30,343 bases of DNA, taken from contig JAPTWQ010000147.1 of assembly GCA_028064945.1 (NCBI GenBank), positions 1-30,343 of the forward strand, read 5' to 3'. Shown one piece after another: positions 25,905-30,343 of this stretch (within the stretch, counting starts at the first letter, position 1; each line of letters opens with the position of its first letter). This DNA is from Nitrospiraceae bacterium. Lineage in GTDB: Bacteria; Nitrospirota_A; Leptospirillia; Leptospirillales; Leptospirillaceae. The notes under the pieces were generated by a model. It saw nothing but the letters and a program-made list of their open reading frames with translations, was not told the DNA's origin and ran no database searches. The position numbers were made by a program, and so were the translations under genes.

Positions 25905-26502
25905 AGGGCTTAGGGTCGGTGGGCGCGCCGTGACGTCGAGACTCGTTCCGTGGCCGTTCCATTACTTGCTCGGTTTGTTTTTTCTGGGGGTTCTCTTTTT
26001 CCTGGGTGGCCCGTCCGTCGGGTTGCCGTCGGCATCCGGAGCCGGGATGGACCGGGATCAGTCCTCGCCCCCCTTGCTCCCTTCGCTGGTTCTGAAGGAT
26101 CTCACGGGTCGCCGGATCAACACCGCGAGCTTCTCCGGCCACCCGCTTCTGATTTTGAATTTCATGGCGCCCTGGTGTGCCCCTTGCCTTCAGGAAATCC
26201 CCTCCCTCTCGAGTCTCGCCCGGGGGTCTGAGGGCATGATCCGGGTTCAGGGGATCCTGGAGGGGCCAACGGGGCCGGATGCCCTGAAGCGGTTTATCGG
26301 GAAGCACGGGCCGGCGTTCCCCCTCCTACTTGATCCATCGCTGACATTTTCCCGGGCGATGGGCGTTCGCGGTCTTCCGACAACCTTTGTCGTCGACTCA
26401 GGAGGCCGGGTCGTGAGCCGGGTCACCGGGGCGGTCGACTGGAATGACCCGCGTGTTCGACGCTACCTGAAAAGCTTCATTTCATCAAAGGCGGGTTTTT
26501 GA
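25885..26502 (+). CDS. Second TlpA/ResA-like thioredoxin-fold protein
   Basis: A second extracytoplasmic redox protein of 205 residues. A membrane helix or signal lies at about 26-46, then a thioredoxin fold with active site WCAPC (Cys98, Cys101) and cis-proline motif RGLPTTFVVD. The two thioredoxin-like proteins differ enough in sequence to suggest separate roles, for example ResA-like and CcdA-shuttle or DsbE-like. The start is uncertain: ATG 25885 has AGAAGG directly adjacent, while GTG 25930 would leave a shorter signal-like N-terminus. The gene ends one base into the ccdA start (TGATG). Confidence 0.85.
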   Translation: MTDQGIEGLRVGGRAVTSRLVPWPFHYLLGLFFLGVLFFLGGPSVGLPSASGAGMDRDQSSPPLLPSLVLKDLTGRRINTASFSGHPLLILNFMAPWCAPCLQEIPSLSSLARGSEGMIRVQGILEGPTGPDALKRFIGKHGPAFPLLLDPSLTFSRAMGVRGLPTTFVVDSGGRVVSRVTGAVDWNDPRVRRYLKSFISSKAGF

Positions 26503-27251
26503 TGGCGCATCAGCCGATTTCCTGGACACTGGCCTTCCTGGCCGGACTCGTCTCCTTCGTTTCTCCTTGCGTCCTGCCGATCGTTCCATCGTATGTCTCC
26601 TATATCACGGGACTTTCTTTCGAGGAGCTGACGGGACGTTCTCAAGGATTGTCGCGCCGGGTCATCGTGCGGGAATCGCTTCTCCATGCCCTGGTTTTCA
26701 GCCTCGGTTTTTCGGCGCTCTTCATCGGATTCGGCGCATCGGCTTCCTTCCTGGGAGAGCTTCTGCTGACCTATCAGGATGTCATCAGGAAACTCGGGGC
26801 GATCCTGATCATCCTCTTCGGGCTGTTCATCGCCGGATGGCTTCGAATCCCCTTCCTGAACAAGGAACTCCATCTTCCTTTTCGCGGGAAGAAGGCGACC
26901 CTGTCGGGATCCTTTCTGGTCGGAATCGGTTTTGCCGCAGGATGGACGCCCTGTGTCGGGCCGATTCTTGGAGCCATCCTTTTCTATGCCGGGACCCAGG
27001 GGACCGTCATGAAAGGAGTGCTCCTTCTCTCCTTTTATTCCCTGGGATTGGCCATTCCCTTTATCCTCGCCTCCGTCCTTTTCAATCTCTTCCTGGGAAG
27101 CATGCGCTCCCTCCGGCAGTGGATGCCCTGGATCACCCGGGTTTCGGGGGGCTTCCTCGTTGTCATGGGCGCACTGATCTTCACGAATGCCTTTACGATC
27201 ATTTCTGCATTTCTGACCCAGCATCATATTGGCTGGACTCCCAACCTCTGA
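26502..27251 (+). CDS. ccdA: Cytochrome c biogenesis protein CcdA (thiol-disulfide interchange transporter)
   Basis: CcdA passes reducing equivalents from cytoplasmic thioredoxin across the membrane to ResA-type proteins. The 249-residue protein has about six membrane helices in two pseudosymmetric halves. The redox cysteines are Cys23 in SFVSPCVLPIVP and Cys151 in GWTPCVGPILGA. ATG 26502 overlaps the upstream stop by one base; the TTG at 26499 is not needed. With resB, ccsA and two thioredoxin-like genes upstream, it completes a system II cassette. It is followed after 16 bases by a flavoprotein gene. Confidence 0.96.
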   Translation: MAHQPISWTLAFLAGLVSFVSPCVLPIVPSYVSYITGLSFEELTGRSQGLSRRVIVRESLLHALVFSLGFSALFIGFGASASFLGELLLTYQDVIRKLGAILIILFGLFIAGWLRIPFLNKELHLPFRGKKATLSGSFLVGIGFAAGWTPCVGPILGAILFYAGTQGTVMKGVLLLSFYSLGLAIPFILASVLFNLFLGSMRSLRQWMPWITRVSGGFLVVMGALIFTNAFTIISAFLTQHHIGWTPNL

Positions 27252-27267
27252 CTCGGGACCGTCGTCG

Positions 27268-28512
27268 ATGATCGAAACGTCCGAAATCACCGGCCAAAAG
27301 GCCTCACGGCCGCTTGAGGTGGAGGTTCTGGTTGTCGGTCTCGGTCCGGCCGGAAGCACGGCTCTCCGGCTCCTGGTCGAGGGAGGGGTCGCCGCCCTCG
27401 GAGTTGACAGGGCCGATTTCCCCCGGGAAAAACCCTGTGGGGGCGGACTTTCGGCCCGGACCCTTCCCTATCTCCCTTCAAACCTTCTGGACGAACTCCC
27501 CCACCAGACCACGCAGGGGATTCGTCTGACCCTCCGGGGAACCCGGGAGCAACGCCAGGATTTCGGACGTCCGATCGCCTACCAGGTCCGGCGCGACCAG
27601 TTCGATCTGGCTCTCCTCAACCGGGCGCGCGGCTCCGGGGCCCAAATCATGACCGGAGTCCGGAACATCCAGCTTTTTCGCAGGGAGCACCGCTTCGAGG
27701 CGAAGATGGGGGAGAAGACCGTGCTGGCAAGGGCTGTCATTGCCGCGGACGGCGCGACCAGCAAGGTCTTGAGGGATCTCGATCCAGCGTCCATGACGGA
27801 GGCGAGGGACAATCCTCTCCTCCGGCCCTGGACCTCCGCCGAGGGATGGGCCTCTCTCCGGGACCCCATCGACGCGCGTTATGTCGCCATCGACCTTGGC
27901 CTGGTTGCGGGAGGATACGCCTGGTCATTCCCGAAGAAAGATTCTCTTTCCGGACTTGGAGTGGCCGGATTTCTCAAGCCTCTCGTCGATCCTCGATCCG
28001 TCTTTGCGCGCTACCTGGAGTCCAGCCAGGCCGACCTCGATGGAGGGGGCGTTTTCACATGGCCCCTGCCGAACTTTCGATCGGCCCGCCATGGCCGGAT
28101 TCCCGGCCTTTTTCTCGTCGGTGACGCGGGGGGGATTGTCGATCCATTCCTGGGGGAAGGAATCTATTACGCGGTTCTTTCGGGAACAAAGGCGGCGGAA
28201 GCCTATATCAGGAACCGGACCGCGCCGGAGGGAGGTCCGGACGTCACCCTGCGCTCCGCAAGGGATTATGTCCGTTGGCTGGACAGGGAGATCTGGCCTG
28301 ATTTCCGCCAGGGATCCCGCCTCGCCAGTACAATTTATCGATTCCCGGGCTTCTTCTTTGCTCTGACGGGTCGATATCCCAAGCTTCTGGAGCTTTACGC
28401 CTCGATTCTGACAGGCGATCGGGACTACCGTTCTTTTTCCAGGGACATCATTCTCCGGGCTTTAGGAAAACTCCTTCCGATACGCCGTCCTGCGGACGGC
28501 CGTCTCCTGTGA
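27268..28512 (+). CDS. Geranylgeranyl reductase family FAD-dependent oxidoreductase
   Basis: A flavoprotein of 414 residues in the GGR/FixC-like branch, which reduces double bonds in isoprenoid chains such as those of quinones or lipids. The FAD-binding fold opens with VEVLVVGLGPAGSTALRLL (GxGxxG at 24-30). The PREKPCGGGLSARTL substrate/FAD motif is typical of the group. The second FAD motif is FLVGDAGGIVDPFLGEGIYYA (Gly285-Asp286). ATG 27268 lacks a strong Shine-Dalgarno. It is next to cytochrome c maturation genes, so a role in respiratory quinone tailoring is reasonable but not proven. Confidence 0.85.
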   Translation: MIETSEITGQKASRPLEVEVLVVGLGPAGSTALRLLVEGGVAALGVDRADFPREKPCGGGLSARTLPYLPSNLLDELPHQTTQGIRLTLRGTREQRQDFGRPIAYQVRRDQFDLALLNRARGSGAQIMTGVRNIQLFRREHRFEAKMGEKTVLARAVIAADGATSKVLRDLDPASMTEARDNPLLRPWTSAEGWASLRDPIDARYVAIDLGLVAGGYAWSFPKKDSLSGLGVAGFLKPLVDPRSVFARYLESSQADLDGGGVFTWPLPNFRSARHGRIPGLFLVGDAGGIVDPFLGEGIYYAVLSGTKAAEAYIRNRTAPEGGPDVTLRSARDYVRWLDREIWPDFRQGSRLASTIYRFPGFFFALTGRYPKLLELYASILTGDRDYRSFSRDIILRALGKLLPIRRPADGRLL

Positions 28513-29798
28513 TTCCCCGGCATCCCGTCCTCGACCGTCTCGTCGGAAGAGGCCGTTTTCCGGCAGATCGCCCGGGGTCTGAAGGAAAGATCCGGCTGGA
28601 TCGATCCTGGGCCTTTTACGGGGTCTATCTTTTCTCAGCGGCTGGATTTTCAGGGGGGATGCCTGCCGGAGGCCTTTACGGGTCGGTGGTCCTGGGAGTG
28701 TCGACGATCTTTCTGGCCCTTCTGGTAACGCTTCTTCACGAGCTGGGCCATCGCATGACGGCGCGGCTTCTGCGGGTCCCCTACGACGGAAGCCGCCTTT
28801 CCTTCTGGGGAGGCTTCCCGGAGCATCGGGTTGATTTTGGACCCCCCGGTCCTCGGGAATTCGCCGTCAGGGCTGCGGGACCGGTCATCAATCTGATTAT
28901 CTGGCAGATTTCTCTCTCGGTTCTGACTTTCGCCGGAGGCGACTGGACCTTTTTTTTCCCGCAGGTCGCCTATCTTCTCCGGATCTTCGCGAACCTGAAC
29001 CTTCTTCTCGCACTCCTGAACTTGTTTCCGGGCCTTCCCTTCGATGCCGGCATCCTGGTGGGGCTGGTTTTTTCCCAGGCGACGGGAAAAGATCGTCCGG
29101 GGATCGGGAGCCTTCCGGAAAAGCTGGGATGGGCCGGAGGGTTCGTTCTCTCCCTGTCGGGACTGCTCCTTGTGGCCCGGGGACTGCTGGTTTCCGGATT
29201 CGGTGGGCTGATCCTCGGATATCTCGTGCTGAACATCCTCATGGACTTTCGGGAGAGAAACAGGATCGCCCAGATTCTGGAAGATGAAGGCTTCGACCGC
29301 TGGCTGCTCCCGGTCCCTGCGCTCGTGAGACCGGAAATGTGGGTTCAGGAGGTGATTCTGGGCCCTCTCCTCCATGGAAGCGAAGATCGTCTTCCCGTCG
29401 TTTCGTCGGAGGACGGGCGGTACCTTGGGGAGATCTCCTGGGAAACTCTGCGGACGCGCTCCTTTTCACAATGGGATGGTGTCCGCGTCTCCGATCTTCC
29501 CGGGATCGTTCCGGGTCCATTCGTCGACCGGGACGACTCTTCGAGCCGAATTCTCGAAATACTCGGGCGCCGTCCGGAAGGGGTTCCCGTTCTTGGAAAG
29601 GGTCGTGTGACGGGGTGGATGAAGAGAGAGCCTCTGGCCCGTTCGGCGATGATCGAAGCCTATCTGGACAGGATTCCTGTCCCTAAGTCAGGTCGAACGG
29701 ATCAACCTGCCATTCCACCAGAATTTTCTTCCCCGGCCGGTAGTGCTCCCGGATCCGGGAAAGACGTTCATGGATCTCCCGGATCGTCGGGGCCTTGA
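28509..29798 (+). CDS. M50 family (site-2-protease-like) membrane metalloprotease with C-terminal CBS-like domain
   Basis: An intramembrane zinc protease of 429 residues. The zinc motif is HELGH at 77-81 in the second or third hydrophobic segment. The third zinc ligand is Asp179 in NLFPGLPFDAG. About five or six membrane segments occupy residues 40-255. Residues about 275-395 resemble a CBS-type regulatory domain (LLHGSEDRLPVVSSEDGRYLGEI, then VPVLGKGRVTGWM), as in several bacterial S2P homologues. GTG 28509 overlaps the upstream stop by four bases (GTGA). The last 38 residues fall opposite the end of priA and read like an accidental low-complexity tail. The natural substrate is unknown. Confidence 0.85.
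   Translation: MIPRHPVLDRLVGRGRFPADRPGSEGKIRLDRSWAFYGVYLFSAAGFSGGMPAGGLYGSVVLGVSTIFLALLVTLLHELGHRMTARLLRVPYDGSRLSFWGGFPEHRVDFGPPGPREFAVRAAGPVINLIIWQISLSVLTFAGGDWTFFFPQVAYLLRIFANLNLLLALLNLFPGLPFDAGILVGLVFSQATGKDRPGIGSLPEKLGWAGGFVLSLSGLLLVARGLLVSGFGGLILGYLVLNILMDFRERNRIAQILEDEGFDRWLLPVPALVRPEMWVQEVILGPLLHGSEDRLPVVSSEDGRYLGEISWETLRTRSFSQWDGVRVSDLPGIVPGPFVDRDDSSSRILEILGRRPEGVPVLGKGRVTGWMKREPLARSAMIEAYLDRIPVPKSGRTDQPAIPPEFSSPAGSAPGSGKDVHGSPGSSGP
29666..29682. repeat. Perfect 7-bp inverted repeat just past the priA stop
   Basis: GGACAGG (29666-29672) and CCTGTCC (29676-29682) flank a 3-base loop, ending one base before the priA stop codon on the - strand. It lies inside the M50 coding region. No U-tract follows on either strand, so termination of priA here would be inefficient. 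Confidence 0.4.
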
Positions 29799-30343
29799 TC
29801 AGGATCTGGGCCCGGTGGCGGTTTTTGAGCCGGGCGGGCAGGGCGGGGATCGGACCGAAAATCCCGTTGCCCGGGGAGGAAGGACCGAAAGGAGAGGGTT
29901 CGGCCAGAACATCCCGGATGACCTCCTCCGTGGCCGACGACAGGATGACCGAGGCGACCCGGCAAAAGGGCGGATAACCGAGCAGCCGGCGTTCCGCGAG
30001 CAGGCTTTCGTGGAAAGCCCGGATATCGTAGCTTTTGGTCCACCCGAAAATCGGATTCTCCGGCTCCCGCGTCACGATCAGGACACGTCCACCCTCCCGG
30101 TGGCGCCCGACGCGCCCCGCCAGCTGCAGCCACAGACCGAAGGCCCGCTCGCTTGCCCGGTAATCGGGGAAGGCCAGCATGCCGTCCGCTTCCAGGACCA
30201 CTCCCAGGGTTACGCGGGGGAGGTCGTGGCCTTTGGCCACCACCTGGGTTCCGATCAGAATCTCTCCCTCTCCTTCCCGGAATCGTTCGATTCTTTCCCA
30301 TGCCGCATCCTTCTGGTCCTGATCCAGCCGGATGACCCGCATT
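29683..30343 (-). CDS. priA: Primosomal protein N' PriA, 3' part (partial at window edge)
   Basis: The C-terminal 219 residues or more of the replication-restart helicase PriA; the 5' part lies beyond the right edge. Visible helicase motifs are ILIGTQVVAKGHDLPRVTLGVV, EADGMLAFPDYRASERAFGL, and QLAGRVGRHREGGRVLIVT, which carries motif VI. The C-terminal domain includes RRLLGYPPFCRVASVIL and the terminal VEWQVDPFDLT. The zinc-binding cysteines of PriA should lie upstream, outside the window. Its 3' end overlaps the convergent M50 gene by 116 bases (29683-29798). Stop is TAG at 29685-29683. Confidence 0.93.
   Translation of the reverse strand, partial: MRVIRLDQDQKDAAWERIERFREGEGEILIGTQVVAKGHDLPRVTLGVVLEADGMLAFPDYRASERAFGLWLQLAGRVGRHREGGRVLIVTREPENPIFGWTKSYDIRAFHESLLAERRLLGYPPFCRVASVILSSATEEVIRDVLAEPSPFGPSSPGNGIFGPIPALPARLKNRHRAQILIKAPTIREIHERLSRIREHYRPGKKILVEWQVDPFDLT

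Overview
The window is a compact, GC-rich chromosomal segment made almost entirely of housekeeping genes. All are on the + strand except a truncated priA entering from the right edge on the - strand. Gene content points to a Gram-negative, rod- or spiral-shaped bacterium: an MreBCD/PBP2/RodA elongation system, an MlaEFD lipid-transport operon and system II (ResB/CcsA) cytochrome c maturation. The protein sequences and this gene mix look most like Nitrospirota, Leptospirillum in particular. That placement is an impression from memory, not a computed result. No mobile element, tRNA, rRNA or CRISPR array was seen.

Layout. (1) 34-5897: an RDD-family membrane protein followed by mreB, mreC, mreD, mrdA (PBP2) and rodA, nearly all touching or overlapping. 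(2) 6209-9534: ribonuclease G, a small lipoprotein that resembles the C-terminal domain of the cytochrome c maturation factor CcmI/CycH, folB, and an unrecognised polytopic membrane protein. (3) 9608-11980: a good promoter, a YfhL-type 2x[4Fe-4S] ferredoxin and a B12-binding radical SAM enzyme with an unusual C-terminal extension. (4) 12013-12866: rplM-rpsI, closed by a terminator. (5) 12938-15220: argC-argJ (arginine biosynthesis). (6) 15226-18252: a promoter, a structured leader, rpsB, an internal terminator, then tsf-pyrH-frr. (7) 18257-22616: alr (alanine racemase) overlapping mlaE, then mlaF and mlaD; MlaD carries a beta-rich C-terminal domain. (8) 22640-27251: a promoter, then resB, ccsA, resA-like, a second thioredoxin-like gene and ccdA, which together form a system II cytochrome c biogenesis module. 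(9) 27268-29798: a geranylgeranyl-reductase-family flavoprotein and an M50 (site-2-protease-like) membrane metalloprotease. The protease gene overlaps the 3' end of convergent priA.

How the genes work together. Region 1 builds the lateral cell wall, and alr supplies D-alanine to the same wall. MlaEFD moves lipid across the envelope. The ResB/CcsA/ResA/CcdA module reduces apocytochrome c and attaches heme to it outside the cytoplasmic membrane, as expected in an organism rich in c-type cytochromes. Regions 4 and 6 feed translation, plus UMP kinase.

No clearly new defence or mobile system is present. The points most worth a second look are the MlaD beta-domain fusion, the ferredoxin/radical-SAM pair, the solitary CcmI-like lipoprotein, the structured rpsB leader with its intra-operon terminator, and the priA/M50 convergent overlap.
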